64,000 nucleotides of DNA, taken from assembly GCA_900550565.1 (NCBI GenBank), contig URSG01000002.1:1-64000 (forward strand), given 5' to 3'. This stretch comes from an uncultured Rickettsiales bacterium (lineage in GTDB: Bacteria > Pseudomonadota > Alphaproteobacteria > Rs-D84). Of the stretch, positions 33,896 through 43,011 are shown in pieces (positions within the stretch are counted from its first letter, which is position 1; every line of letters begins with the position of its first letter). The translations under genes were made by a program, and so were the position numbers. The notes under the pieces are model-generated. The model was not told where the DNA came from and did no database searches. It saw only the letters and a program-made list of their open reading frames with translations.

Positions 33896-35413
33896 TTATT
33901 GTTCACAACCATACATTCCACACGGTTCATTTGCCGAATACTCTTCTACCATAATTGGCGCAGCCTTGGCCTGTTCGGTATAGTGTGTTTCTTTGACTAC
34001 GCGCACGCGACGATTGGCCGCATTTGCAACGCCATCAGCCGTCGGCACAGCCAAATCTTCTTCGCCGGACGATACCGCGACAATCTGGCTGGCCGGGATA
34101 CCGTATTTAATCAGCATTTTTTGCACAGCCTCGGCACGACGACCACCCAACGCATAGTTATAATCCTTGCTGCCCATTGTGTCGGTATGTCCAACCACAG
34201 ACACCTTGATATTCTTGTTTTCCTGGGTTGCATTGGCCAATTTTTTAATCAAGTCCTGGTATTCGGGTTTGATTGTCGCCTTGTCAAAGTCAAAGCGGAT
34301 TTCAAACACTTCTTCCATTACGTGCTGTTTCGGTTCCAACGGAATCTGTTGCACCTTGATAATTGTTTTATCCCCAGACGCCGCCTGAATCTGGTCCAGG
34401 CGCGCATTTATCGCCGCCAATTCAGACCGCATTGCCATCATCATATTGATAAATTCCTGGCGCGAGACCAATTCATCGCCAACCATTGGGATTTCATCTT
34501 GGGCCGATTGGGCATTTTGGCAATCTGCGTTTTCAGGATTTGCCGCACAGTCCGCCGACAACATCGCCATATTATTGCTGTCCGATATTGTTTTGTCGCC
34601 GCCATAGATATTCTGGTTAAACACCAACGGCTGGACCGGCACAGGATTTATCAAATTCTGGGGAACATTTACATTATTGACAATAATCACACCGTCACGC
34701 GCACGGCCAGTACCACTCATTGCGCGCATTGTGCGTGTTTCTGGGTAATAATCTGTTGGTTTATTGCTGGCATTTGTGACCGGACGACGTGATTGAACTG
34801 CGATCGTTTCAGTCGTTGTTGTCGTCATTGTGGACGTGCCAGTATTATTTACAATTTTACCGCCCTTGCAATCACGCAACGCCGTCATTGTTTTCAAATA
34901 TCTGTCACGACATTCGCGCGCAGTGCCGTCTTGGCCACTGGCCGCGGCAGACAACCAGCAATCAAATTTCGCCTGGGCCTCAGCCGCCAGTTGCGGATTT
35001 GTTTCCGTGGCATCATTTTTTAATTGTTCCATCAAATCATTATATGCCGTGGACAGTTCAAACGATGTCTGTTCGTCGTCAACCGGCCAATTTTCCAGTG
35101 ATTCTGGGAACGGCACTTCGCCACTGAATGCGGCGACCGCCTTTTGTGCGAACAGTTCGCCCATTTCCGAATATCCACTGGTACGGGCATTATAAATCGC
35201 ATACGAACGATAGTTCATCGCCAACTGATTTAAAAACGAATCCTGGTGCGGTGCAGAATACACATCCAGTTGTTCCACATAGTCAACCGTTGGCGTATCA
35301 ATCGGCGCATATTCGTTATTATTACTGCCTGCGCAGGCCGCCAACATCGCGACAGACGCAACCGCAATTACACGTGATACAATCCAAGTTGCCACACAAG
35401 ATTTATTTTTCAT
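33896..35413 (-). CDS. OmpA-family peptidoglycan-binding lipoprotein
   Basis: 505 aa. Lipoprotein signal with lipobox LAAC (Cys at about 27), a long helical and Thr-rich N-terminal part, then a C-terminal OmpA domain (about 360-470: FEIRFDFDKATIKPEYQDLIKKL...GHTDTMGSKDYNYALGGRRAEAV) that binds meso-diaminopimelate. It tethers the outer membrane to the wall. The C-terminal tail has extra Cys (CGMYGCEQ). Start 35413 follows GAAGGGATTTCT. Larger than Pal (about 170 aa), so it is a separate OmpA-like protein. Confidence 0.85.
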   Translation of the reverse strand: MKNKSCVATWIVSRVIAVASVAMLAACAGSNNNEYAPIDTPTVDYVEQLDVYSAPHQDSFLNQLAMNYRSYAIYNARTSGYSEMGELFAQKAVAAFSGEVPFPESLENWPVDDEQTSFELSTAYNDLMEQLKNDATETNPQLAAEAQAKFDCWLSAAASGQDGTARECRDRYLKTMTALRDCKGGKIVNNTGTSTMTTTTTETIAVQSRRPVTNASNKPTDYYPETRTMRAMSGTGRARDGVIIVNNVNVPQNLINPVPVQPLVFNQNIYGGDKTISDSNNMAMLSADCAANPENADCQNAQSAQDEIPMVGDELVSRQEFINMMMAMRSELAAINARLDQIQAASGDKTIIKVQQIPLEPKQHVMEEVFEIRFDFDKATIKPEYQDLIKKLANATQENKNIKVSVVGHTDTMGSKDYNYALGGRRAEAVQKMLIKYGIPASQIVAVSSGEEDLAVPTADGVANAANRRVRVVKETHYTEQAKAAPIMVEEYSANEPCGMYGCEQ

Positions 35414-35478
35414 CAGAAATCCCTTCTCTATAATCCCCTGTATTATACGATTTTTTGTTATATGAGTAAAGCAAAAAA

Positions 35479-35498
35479 AGTGCGATACGCATCGCACT
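35479..35498 (-). terminator. Terminator of the secreted 267-aa gene
   Basis: Leftward AGTGCGAT / ATCGCACT stem, 4-nt loop, then TTTTTTT. Confidence 0.85.
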
Positions 35499-36300
35499 AT
35501 TTATTTGAAAACTGTTGAACAATCGCACCCAACGAAGACAAACCACCAATACCGCCACCACTGGTCACACCGCTGACCGATTGCATAATCGCGTCGGTAT
35601 TCGTGGACTGGCCCATATTGCCAACTGTGCTTATCAAGAAATCGCCCCACATCGCGCGCTTTTTCGCACTCAGTTTTGCATAACTGCAATTTTCCATTCT
35701 GGACAATAATTTCGCGGCCATCGTTGCCTCGGTCTTGGTATAGTCCGCCGCAGAAAAATCAATCAAATTAAATATTTCATAAATATCCGAAACATCTACT
35801 GGATTTTTACACGACAAAGACCCATCAGAACAATACGTTGCCGTGCTGGCCATCGGGAACCCTTCCCAGACCATATCCGCGTTGCCGTCACCAGAAAAAT
35901 AGTCATAGCATATATCCGCCGCATCGGTTCCGGCCGCAATACGCACCGCCTGGGCATAACCGCCACGCGCGATTGAACACGGACGTCGGTTCAGGCGTTT
36001 TTGCGCATCTTCTGCGGTCATTTCGCCAACCTTAGCCCACTCTTTCATTGTATTGTTCACAAATGTAATTTCCTGCGATGATGGGACACATTCCGCACTC
36101 AGTGCCTTTTGCTTTGCACTCAGTTGTTGCACGCTGCTGACCAAATTCAAAACCGTCCCGGCCAAACTGGCCGTTGTCGCAGGCGTAGATGACGACTGCT
36201 GGGTCACGGGCGCAGCCTTTTTAACAGTCACCGCCGCAAACGCATCAGATACGCTTGCAATCAATGTCATACACAGAAAAAGCCGTAAAAATTTTTTCAT
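35497..36300 (-). CDS. Secreted protein of unknown function
   Basis: 267 aa. A signal peptide (about 1-22, ending AFA) precedes a Ser/Thr-rich linker, then a helical domain with several Cys (CVPSSQ, RRPCSIAR, ICYDYF, TYCSD...SCKN, MENCSY) that could form disulfides in the periplasm. The C-terminus is Gly/Ser-rich. No family is recognised. A TATAAT (36315-36320) and AAGAGAG precede the ATG. It is divergent from lptC. Confidence 0.7.
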   Translation of the reverse strand: MKKFLRLFLCMTLIASVSDAFAAVTVKKAAPVTQQSSSTPATTASLAGTVLNLVSSVQQLSAKQKALSAECVPSSQEITFVNNTMKEWAKVGEMTAEDAQKRLNRRPCSIARGGYAQAVRIAAGTDAADICYDYFSGDGNADMVWEGFPMASTATYCSDGSLSCKNPVDVSDIYEIFNLIDFSAADYTKTEATMAAKLLSRMENCSYAKLSAKKRAMWGDFLISTVGNMGQSTNTDAIMQSVSGVTSGGGIGGLSSLGAIVQQFSNK

Positions 36301-36314
36301 CTCTCTTGGGTGCT

Positions 36315-36320
36315 ATTATA
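36315..36320 (-). promoter_or_regulatory. -10 box for the secreted 267-aa gene
   Basis: Leftward TATAAT, 15 nt before the ATG at 36300; the -35 is poor. Confidence 0.4.
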
Positions 36321-36387
36321 ACATAAAAAAAAGACCGAATAAATATAAAAATTGCTTTTTGTTGTTTGGCGCGTTAAACTAGTCCAT

Positions 36388-36867
36388 GTGCAAGGTGACA
36401 AACGTAATTTTATTATCTTTACAAAGCACAGACGCTTAAAGCGACTGTGGCAGTTTTTCTTTACCGGCTGGGGGCTGGTAATGGTGGCGGCGTTGGTCGC
36501 CGGGTCCTTGTTCACCAAGCAATTATTGTGGACGCCAATTTCGGCGGTAAATATGACCGACATCGTCAGCAATCAGTTCAAGATGTCTGGCGCATCATTT
36601 GCCGGCACCGATACAAACGGCGAACCGTTCAAACTGCGCGCGGCGTCTGGCCGTCAAGAATACGGCAAACCTGATATAATATTTCTGGAAAACGTATCGG
36701 GGACGGTTGTCCGCCGAACAGATGGCAAACGCATAACTGATGAAATCCGCGCCAGTCGCGGTCAATATAATCGTCGCAATAAAACCGTCACTTTGCGTGG
36801 CAATGTCCGCATTGATTCCAGTAATGGCGACAAAATACTAACTGACGAATTGGTGGTAAAATTATGA
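36388..36867 (+). CDS. lptC: LPS export protein LptC
   Basis: 159 aa from the chosen GTG. A basic N-terminus and one membrane helix (WQFFFTGWGLVMVAALVAGSL) are followed by the periplasmic jellyroll with LptC-type sequence (ASGRQEYGKPDIIFLENVSG, ASRGQYNRRNKTVTLRGNVRI). LptC moves lipopolysaccharide from the LptBFG complex to LptA. The start is uncertain: GTG at 36388 has no ribosome site and an AT-rich -10-like box lies just upstream. It overlaps lptB by 4 nt (ATGA). lptA, normally between them, is absent. Confidence 0.8.
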   Translation: MQGDKRNFIIFTKHRRLKRLWQFFFTGWGLVMVAALVAGSLFTKQLLWTPISAVNMTDIVSNQFKMSGASFAGTDTNGEPFKLRAASGRQEYGKPDIIFLENVSGTVVRRTDGKRITDEIRASRGQYNRRNKTVTLRGNVRIDSSNGDKILTDELVVKL

Positions 36868-37592
36868 AGCAATCCGTATTACGCATTGAACACTTGTCCA
36901 AATCGTATGGCAAACGTATGGTTATCCGTGATATTTCTATGATCGCACGCCAGGGCGAATCGGTTGGCCTGTTGGGGCCAAACGGTGCCGGAAAAACAAC
37001 GGCTTTTTATTGCATAACGGGCCAGTTGGCGGCTACCGGGGGCCAAATATTCCTGAATTCCCAGGATATAACCCACCTGCCGTTTTATCAGCGCGCCCGG
37101 CTGCATATTGGATACCTGCCCCAGGAAAACAGCGTTTTCCGTGGCCTGACAGTGGAACAAAACATTATGGCAATTTTGGAAGTGGTTGAACCCAGTCGCA
37201 AAAAACGCAACATAAAACTGGACGCATTACTAGATGAATTTTCCATATCGTCATTACGGCGCAGTCCGGCAACTGCACTGTCGGGTGGTGAACGTCGTCG
37301 TGTTGAAATTGCACGTGCGTTGGCGAACGACCCAAAATTCATATTGCTGGACGAACCATTTGCTGGTATTGACCCGATTGCCGTGAACGAAATCCGCAGT
37401 CTGGTGTCACAGTTAAAGAATCGTGGTCTGGGCGTGATTATCACCGACCATAACGTGCGCGAAACACTGGGCATCACAGACCACAGTTATGTATTGCACG
37501 ACGGTATGATTTTAAAACACGGCACCACCAGTGAAATTATCAAAGACGAACGTGTAAAAAAGGTCTATCTGGGCGAAGATTTTACAATGTAG
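36864..37592 (+). CDS. lptB: LPS export ABC transporter ATPase LptB
   Basis: 242 aa. Walker A GPNGAGKTTAFYCI at about 36-49, Q-loop YLPQENSVFRGLTVEQN, signature LSGGERRRVEIARAL, Walker B ILLDEPFAGIDP and H-loop TDHNVRETL. These residues match LptB specifically. It powers extraction of lipopolysaccharide through LptFG. It is directly coupled to lptC by an ATGA overlap and closed by a terminator shared with carD. Confidence 0.95.
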   Translation: MKQSVLRIEHLSKSYGKRMVIRDISMIARQGESVGLLGPNGAGKTTAFYCITGQLAATGGQIFLNSQDITHLPFYQRARLHIGYLPQENSVFRGLTVEQNIMAILEVVEPSRKKRNIKLDALLDEFSISSLRRSPATALSGGERRRVEIARALANDPKFILLDEPFAGIDPIAVNEIRSLVSQLKNRGLGVIITDHNVRETLGITDHSYVLHDGMILKHGTTSEIIKDERVKKVYLGEDFTM

Positions 37593-37608
37593 AACGCAAC
37601 CCTGAAAA

Positions 37609-37630
37609 AAACGCCCCAAACGGGGCGTTT
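37609..37630. terminator. Bidirectional terminator between lptB and carD
   Basis: AAACGCCCC / GGGGCGTTT stem with an AAAC-type loop and T tracts on both strands. Confidence 0.9.
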
Positions 37631-38193
37631 TATTCAGAATCGTCATCGTCAATATCGTCATCATCAACGCCGGCGGCATTTAAATCAATTTCTTTGGGAA
37701 TACCTAAAATATCTTCTATTTTTTCAGACGCGGCGTCCAAATCAATTTTGTGCAAAACAGCAAATTCCTGGGCCATACGTTCCAGCGCACGCAAATACAA
37801 CTGGCGCGCAGAAAACGTCATCGTATCCGCCGCCGTGCGACGTTGCAGGTCACGAACAACCTCGGCCAATTTCATTGGGTCGCCCGAATTGATGTTTTCT
37901 TCGTATTGTGCAGCACGACGCGCCCAAATCATACGCTTTGCCCCGGCTTTGCCCTTGGCAGACGCGATTGCCTCGTCCATCTTTTTGGGTGTGGTCAATG
38001 GGCGCAGTCCTGAAATTTCGGCCCGTTCAACCGGCACGCGCAGTGTCATGTGATTACGTTCAAAATCAATGACCAGCATTTTAATTTTTTGGTCGCCGAT
38101 AACCTGTTCTTCGGTTCGGACCAGTTTTCCAACGCCCTGGGTTGGATACACAACATACTGACCTGTTTTAAAATCTAATTTCTTGCTTGGCAT
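37630..38193 (-). CDS. CarD-family transcription regulator
   Basis: 187 aa. The N-terminal Tudor-like RNA polymerase interacting domain (KLDFKTGQYVVYPTQGVGKL...VIDFERNHMTLRVPVERAEISGLRPL) is followed by a helical DNA-binding part (RRAAQYEENINSGDPMKLAEVVRDL) and an acidic tail of Asp repeats (DDDDIDDDDSE). CarD-type proteins bind the polymerase beta subunit and stabilise open promoters. The ATG at 38193 has AAAAGG 10 nt upstream; an in-frame ATG at 38220 (MATAKGKAI) directly after AGAGAG is the alternative start. Confidence 0.9.
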   Translation of the reverse strand: MPSKKLDFKTGQYVVYPTQGVGKLVRTEEQVIGDQKIKMLVIDFERNHMTLRVPVERAEISGLRPLTTPKKMDEAIASAKGKAGAKRMIWARRAAQYEENINSGDPMKLAEVVRDLQRRTAADTMTFSARQLYLRALERMAQEFAVLHKIDLDAASEKIEDILGIPKEIDLNAAGVDDDDIDDDDSE

Positions 38194-38289
38194 AATAGCT
38201 TTACCTTTTGCGGTTGCCATTCTCTCTGGTTCAGGGGGTATTATACCACAAAAAATCCAGAAAAACAAATAATTGCCCATAAAAAAATC

Positions 38290-38307
38290 CCGTCCCATTT
38301 GGGACGG
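38290..38307 (-). terminator. Terminator of the Cys-rich secreted gene
   Basis: Leftward CCGTCCC / GGGACGG stem, AAAT loop, then ATTTTTTT. Confidence 0.88.
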
Positions 38308-38314
38308 TGACATA

Positions 38315-38854
38315 TTATCGGTTTATACGACGCACCGCGCCTGTTCGGCGCACCGCCGATGCACGATTTATGGACGAACCGCCCTCGGCCTTGGCACATA
38401 CCCATTTATGATTCTGTAATATTGCCGTCAGCCCATCGGCACAGTCCGGTTTTTCCAGTTGCCACGCAAAACAGCCACCCTTTTGATATGATTTATACGT
38501 GCTGTTATCGCCACCACGGGTATATGCGCCGTATTCAGGATTCCAATCGCCGGCTGGTTCCCCATTGCACCATTTACGCTGGCCAAAACATTCTATGCGA
38601 TTGCCAGACGCGTCAACCAATTCCACTGGCGCACCGGTATCGGTGTATCCAGACGCCGCCGCGCGACCATTGCCCATTGCGCGCCCCGTTTCCAAGTCAC
38701 GACACCATAACTTTTGACATTCGGCCGCCTTGATTCCGTCAACCTTGGCGTGTTCGGTCAATATATACCCCGGGCCACACGATGTAAACGTCCCAGAATG
38801 CGCACAGAACATAACTGCAACACACATTATCACAGAACAAATTATTTTTCTCAT
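38315..38854 (-). CDS. Secreted Cys-rich protein, unknown
   Basis: 179 aa. A signal peptide of about 18-20 residues (MRKIICSVIMCVAVMFCAHS) is followed by a Cys/Trp/Gly-rich domain with about eight Cys (SCGPGYIL, ECQKLWCRD, IECFGQRKWCNG, KGGCFAWQLEKPDC, KWVCAKA), probably disulfide-bonded. The C-terminus is an Arg-rich tail (RRTGAVRRINR) reminiscent of the RRVVxRG stretches in the protein at 31047. No family is recognised. Confidence 0.7.
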   Translation of the reverse strand: MRKIICSVIMCVAVMFCAHSGTFTSCGPGYILTEHAKVDGIKAAECQKLWCRDLETGRAMGNGRAAASGYTDTGAPVELVDASGNRIECFGQRKWCNGEPAGDWNPEYGAYTRGGDNSTYKSYQKGGCFAWQLEKPDCADGLTAILQNHKWVCAKAEGGSSINRASAVRRTGAVRRINR

Positions 38855-38916
38855 ACGCTTCTCTCTTGGCCTTTGCCACTATTTTACACAATTTACGGCG
38901 AAATTCCAAACGCTTT

Positions 38917-39345
38917 TTATTGTCCCAATCCAGCCGGTGTAAAACGCCCGATGTTGTTAAACAGTTCCTGGATAGCGTTCAGTTCAATCGCCGCCGGGAT
39001 TTCTGTTTCGCCATCTGCGATACGCACATCTGGCAAATCATCATCGTGTAAAACCTGGGTTCGGGTCACGCGATTGCCATTGACCCAGGCCAGCAAAACT
39101 GTGCGATTATCGTATGTCTTTTTCAATGGCCCACGATAATTTTCATCTGCGCCATAGTAAATCCACACAGTATCCCCGTGTATTGTTTTAACCTGGGGCG
39201 CACCGATTTGCTGTTCCAGTTGTTCTGTTGTTTTTATCTGGCCCAGACGCGTATCCAAATCCGCCGGGAAAACATATCCACGGTGTTTTGTTTGGAACGT
39301 ACAACCTGCCAACACAATGGCAAAAATCGCGATTATTTTTTTCAT
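38917..39345 (-). CDS. bamE: Outer-membrane assembly lipoprotein BamE (SmpA/OmlA)
   Basis: 142 aa. Lipobox LAGC (Cys near 15) and the BamE fold: a helix-forming segment (TEQLEQQIGAPQVKTIHGDTVWIYYGAD) followed by beta strands (TVLLAWVNGNRVTRTQVL). BamE is the small lipoprotein of the BAM complex that folds outer-membrane proteins such as the barrels in this window. The ATG at 39345 directly opens the lipoprotein signal. It begins 4 nt after the nifJ stop, so it may be read from the nifJ transcript. Confidence 0.8.
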   Translation of the reverse strand: MKKIIAIFAIVLAGCTFQTKHRGYVFPADLDTRLGQIKTTEQLEQQIGAPQVKTIHGDTVWIYYGADENYRGPLKKTYDNRTVLLAWVNGNRVTRTQVLHDDDLPDVRIADGETEIPAAIELNAIQELFNNIGRFTPAGLGQ

Positions 39346-39349
39346 ATTT

Positions 39350-42300
39350 TTACCCCTCGCCATTTTCTTTGGTTTCGTTTGTCGCGTGCATCATTGCAAA
39401 ATGCGCGATGTATTTTTTCAGTTCGCCCTTATAGCGATTGTTTTCCTTGGCAAATTCAACCAGTCTGTCAAAGTTTGGATTAACCGCGCGTGCGGCGCCA
39501 AAACGACTCTCGGTTTTCAAAAAGTCTTCCAATGGGGCCGGATTATCAATATTTGAATCCAGCGTCAAAGGATTACGCCCATCCATCACCATTGTCGGGT
39601 CAAAGCGATACAGTGGCCACGCGCCAGTCTGGACAACCTGGGTCTGGTGCTGGACACCGTTTTGCAGTGCGAACCCGTGCGCGATACACGGCGCATACGC
39701 CAATATGATTGATGGCCCCGGGAACGCCGCCGCTTCGCGGAACGCACGAATCGCTTGGACGGGATTTGCCCCCAACGCGATTTGCGCAACGTATGCCCCA
39801 GACATCATCGCAATCATACCCAAATCTTTTTTGGCGTGTTCTTTGCCACCAATGGCGAATTTCATACTGGCCCCGAACGGCGTAGATTTTGATTGTTGAC
39901 CGCCGGTATTAGAATACCCTTCGGTATCCAGAACCAAAACGTTCACATTTTCGCCACTGTGCAAGATATGGTCCAACCCACCATATCCAATGTCATACGC
40001 CCAGCCGTCGCCACCGATAATCCAAACAGATTTATCAACGATTGCGTCAACCAAACTTTCCGCCAGACGCGCGCGCGGCTCGTCAATCGTCGCCAATTTT
40101 TTGCGCAACATTTTTGCGCTGGCGCGTTGGGCGTCTATGTCGTGCGTATCAAACATTGCATCAACATTTGGCACATTTAATTCAAACAACAAACTGCGCA
40201 ACGTATCGCGTTTTTGATTCAACGCCAACCGCATTCCCAGACCGTATTCTGCGTTATCTTCAAACAACGAATTAGACCACGCCGGCCCACGACCATCTGC
40301 ATCACACGTCCACGGTGTTGTCGGCAAATTCGCCCCATAAATAGACGAGCACCCCGTTGCATTTGCAACCACCATGTGATCGCCAAACAGGTGCGCCAAC
40401 ATCTTGATATACGGTGTTTCACCACAGCCTGCGCACGCGCCCGGGAATTCAAAATAATGCGGTAATAATTCTACGTGCTTTGGGATATTCAGGTTCAGTT
40501 TTTCGCGTGGAATATCTGGCAATTTTACCGCCGCGTCAAACGCACGCTGATTTTCATCGGCAACATCACGAACGTCCTTCATTGCCAACGCCGCCACTGG
40601 ACAGTTTTTCACGCACACCCCACATCCTGTGCAATCCGCCGGCGAAATTGCCAACGTATAATACATATCAGGCCCCAATTCTGGCGTTTTCATTGGCACA
40701 ACAACCAGTCCCGATTCGCGTGCAGCCGCGACCTGGTCGGCGGTCAATGCACGGATACGAATTGCTGCGTGCGGACACAACATAGAACATTTTCCGCATT
40801 GGATACATTTTTCCAAATCGCACGTTGCGACGCGTTGTGATATAGAACGTTTTTCATACTTTGACGTTCCGACCGGATATTGCCCTGCGCCAAATATGCC
40901 ATCTGTGCGGAAACGCGACACAGGTATCGCATCGCCACGCTGGGCGGCCATTTCGCCCAATGTTCCGGCAATTTCAGCCGGCGCATCTGGGGTCATTGCC
41001 GGGATAAAGTCTGGCGCAAAATTTGACACCGACGACGGCAATGTGAATTGATGCAGGTATTCTGCGGCACGGTCAACCGCGGTCCAGTTTGCCTGGACGA
41101 CGTCCATACCTTTTTTCTTGTATGTTTTTTCAATCGCCGTCTTGGCAGATGTGGCCGCAACCGCCGGGTCAATAATCTGGGTCAGATTAAAGAAATTCAG
41201 CATAATAAACGTGTTTATGCGGTTCCCCAGTCCCAGTTCATTTGCCGCCCCATTTGCGTCCAAGAAATACACATTTGCGCGCAATCTGATTAAATGTTCC
41301 TGGGTTTCCCGTGGCAGGTTTGCGAACGCCACATCTGGGGCCATTGACGTATTTATCATAACCGTTCCACCTGCGCGCAGGCCACGGAACACGTCAAACC
41401 GCTGGGCAATCATAAAGTTTGAAACACTGATAAAATCGGCGACTTCTATTAAATACTGGCTTTTAATCGGTGCATCAGAAAATCTGATATGCGACGCGGT
41501 AAGCCCACCTGATTTTTTAGAATCATAGACCGCGTATGATTGCGGATACAGGTCAGAATTTTCACCAACAATTTTAACGATATTTTTAACCGCCCCAACT
41601 GTGCCGTCCGAACCAATACCATACAATATTGCCGTCTTGAAATTTTCGGCCTGGACTGCGAACGCAGGGTCTGTCTTCAGCGACAGCCCCGACAAATCGT
41701 CATCAATCCCCACGGTAAAGTTATGATGCAATGTATCGCGCATCAGGTTTTCATAGACCGCCTTGACATCGCGCGGTTTGAATTCTTTGGACCCCAACCC
41801 ATAACGTCCACCATATACCGCCGCCGCGTCGCCTACGACTGTTTTAACATCTTGGTATAACGGTTCGCCGATTGCGCCGGGTTCCTTGGTTCGGTCCAGC
41901 ACCGCGATACGTTTTACTGATTTCGGCAACGCCGCGCGCAACGCGTCCACCGGGAACGGCCGGAACAAGTGTACCTTGACCAGGCCCAATCCACGTGGCA
42001 AAAACGGCAGTGTTTCTTCAATCGTTTCACAGGCACTGCCCATTGCGACGATAACATTTTCGGCATTTGGGTCGCCCACATAGTCAACCAAGTGATACGC
42101 CCGTCCTGTCAATTTGGCAAATTCATCCATACATTCCTGAACAATTCCGGGCGTGGCCGCATACAGTGGGTTTGCCGCCTCGCGTCCTTGGAAATAAACG
42201 TCTGGGTTTTGTGCCGTTCCGCGAATCGTCGGGTGTTCAGGCGACATACCGCGGTCACGATTTGCACGCACCAGTTCATCAGGAATCATTTTACGCAACA

Positions 42301-42862
42301 CGTCATCTTCTATTCTGACCAGACGCGATTCTTCGTGGCTGGTTCGGAATCCGTCAAAGAAATGCAAGAACGGCACCCGTGCTCGCATTGTTGCCGCATG
42401 TGCGATTGCCGCCATATCAGACGCCTGTTGCACGCTGTGACTGGACAACAGTGCAAATCCCGTACTGCGCACCGCCATCACATCGCTGTGGTCGCCAAAG
42501 ATTGACAGTGCGTGTGTTGCCAATGCGCGCGCGGCGACGTGCATAACGAACGGCGTTTGTTCCCCAGCGATTTTATACATATTTGGAATCATCAGCAACA
42601 ACCCCTGGGACGCCGTGAACGTTGTTGCCAGCGACCCCATTTGCAACGCGCCATGCATTGCGCCGGCCGCGCCCCCTTCGGATTGCATTTCAATTATCTG
42701 TGGGATTGCGCCCCAAATATTTTTCTTGTGCTGGAACGCCCATTCGTCCGCCAGTTCGCCCATTGTACTGCTGGGGGTGATTGGATAAATCGCCGCAAAG
42801 TCAACGCATCTGTATGCAACATCCGCTGCCGCCCAGTTCCCATCAACAATCAAATTCGCCAT
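39350..42862 (-). CDS. nifJ: Pyruvate:ferredoxin (flavodoxin) oxidoreductase
   Basis: 1170 aa, the fused single-chain form. An N-terminal pyruvate-binding domain is followed by a gamma domain, a 2x[4Fe-4S] module (CDLEKCIQCGKCSMLC and CTGCGVCVKNCPVAAL), a further Cys motif GACAGCGET, and the thiamine-diphosphate domain (GGDGWAYDIGYGGLDHIL). It converts pyruvate and CoA to acetyl-CoA, CO2 and reduced ferredoxin, an oxygen-sensitive route typical of anaerobes. AAAAGG lies before the ATG. bamE follows directly. Confidence 0.97.
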   Translation of the reverse strand: MANLIVDGNWAAADVAYRCVDFAAIYPITPSSTMGELADEWAFQHKKNIWGAIPQIIEMQSEGGAAGAMHGALQMGSLATTFTASQGLLLMIPNMYKIAGEQTPFVMHVAARALATHALSIFGDHSDVMAVRSTGFALLSSHSVQQASDMAAIAHAATMRARVPFLHFFDGFRTSHEESRLVRIEDDVLRKMIPDELVRANRDRGMSPEHPTIRGTAQNPDVYFQGREAANPLYAATPGIVQECMDEFAKLTGRAYHLVDYVGDPNAENVIVAMGSACETIEETLPFLPRGLGLVKVHLFRPFPVDALRAALPKSVKRIAVLDRTKEPGAIGEPLYQDVKTVVGDAAAVYGGRYGLGSKEFKPRDVKAVYENLMRDTLHHNFTVGIDDDLSGLSLKTDPAFAVQAENFKTAILYGIGSDGTVGAVKNIVKIVGENSDLYPQSYAVYDSKKSGGLTASHIRFSDAPIKSQYLIEVADFISVSNFMIAQRFDVFRGLRAGGTVMINTSMAPDVAFANLPRETQEHLIRLRANVYFLDANGAANELGLGNRINTFIMLNFFNLTQIIDPAVAATSAKTAIEKTYKKKGMDVVQANWTAVDRAAEYLHQFTLPSSVSNFAPDFIPAMTPDAPAEIAGTLGEMAAQRGDAIPVSRFRTDGIFGAGQYPVGTSKYEKRSISQRVATCDLEKCIQCGKCSMLCPHAAIRIRALTADQVAAARESGLVVVPMKTPELGPDMYYTLAISPADCTGCGVCVKNCPVAALAMKDVRDVADENQRAFDAAVKLPDIPREKLNLNIPKHVELLPHYFEFPGACAGCGETPYIKMLAHLFGDHMVVANATGCSSIYGANLPTTPWTCDADGRGPAWSNSLFEDNAEYGLGMRLALNQKRDTLRSLLFELNVPNVDAMFDTHDIDAQRASAKMLRKKLATIDEPRARLAESLVDAIVDKSVWIIGGDGWAYDIGYGGLDHILHSGENVNVLVLDTEGYSNTGGQQSKSTPFGASMKFAIGGKEHAKKDLGMIAMMSGAYVAQIALGANPVQAIRAFREAAAFPGPSIILAYAPCIAHGFALQNGVQHQTQVVQTGAWPLYRFDPTMVMDGRNPLTLDSNIDNPAPLEDFLKTESRFGAARAVNPNFDRLVEFAKENNRYKGELKKYIAHFAMMHATNETKENGEG

Positions 42863-42950
42863 TTTGCCTTTTCCTTTTACAAATTTTATACAGATGCCAA
42901 AATCATACCGCGATTTTTATCGCAAGGCAAGATGATACTTGCGAAATCCA

Positions 42951-42978
42951 TTGACAAAACCATATTTTTGTGTTAAAC
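42951..42978 (+). promoter_or_regulatory. Promoter for the ClpP-like protein
   Basis: Perfect TTGACA (42951-42956), 16-nt spacer and TTAAAC (42973-42978), 34 nt before the ATG. Confidence 0.6.
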
Positions 42979-43011
42979 CAAAAGAAACAATTTTAAACCC
43001 CAAGGAACACC

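Noticed and set aside
33752..34792. A long rightward frame opposite the OmpA-type lipoprotein
   Set aside because: It is antisense to a gene with clear lipoprotein and OmpA sequence, and its own product is low-complexity.
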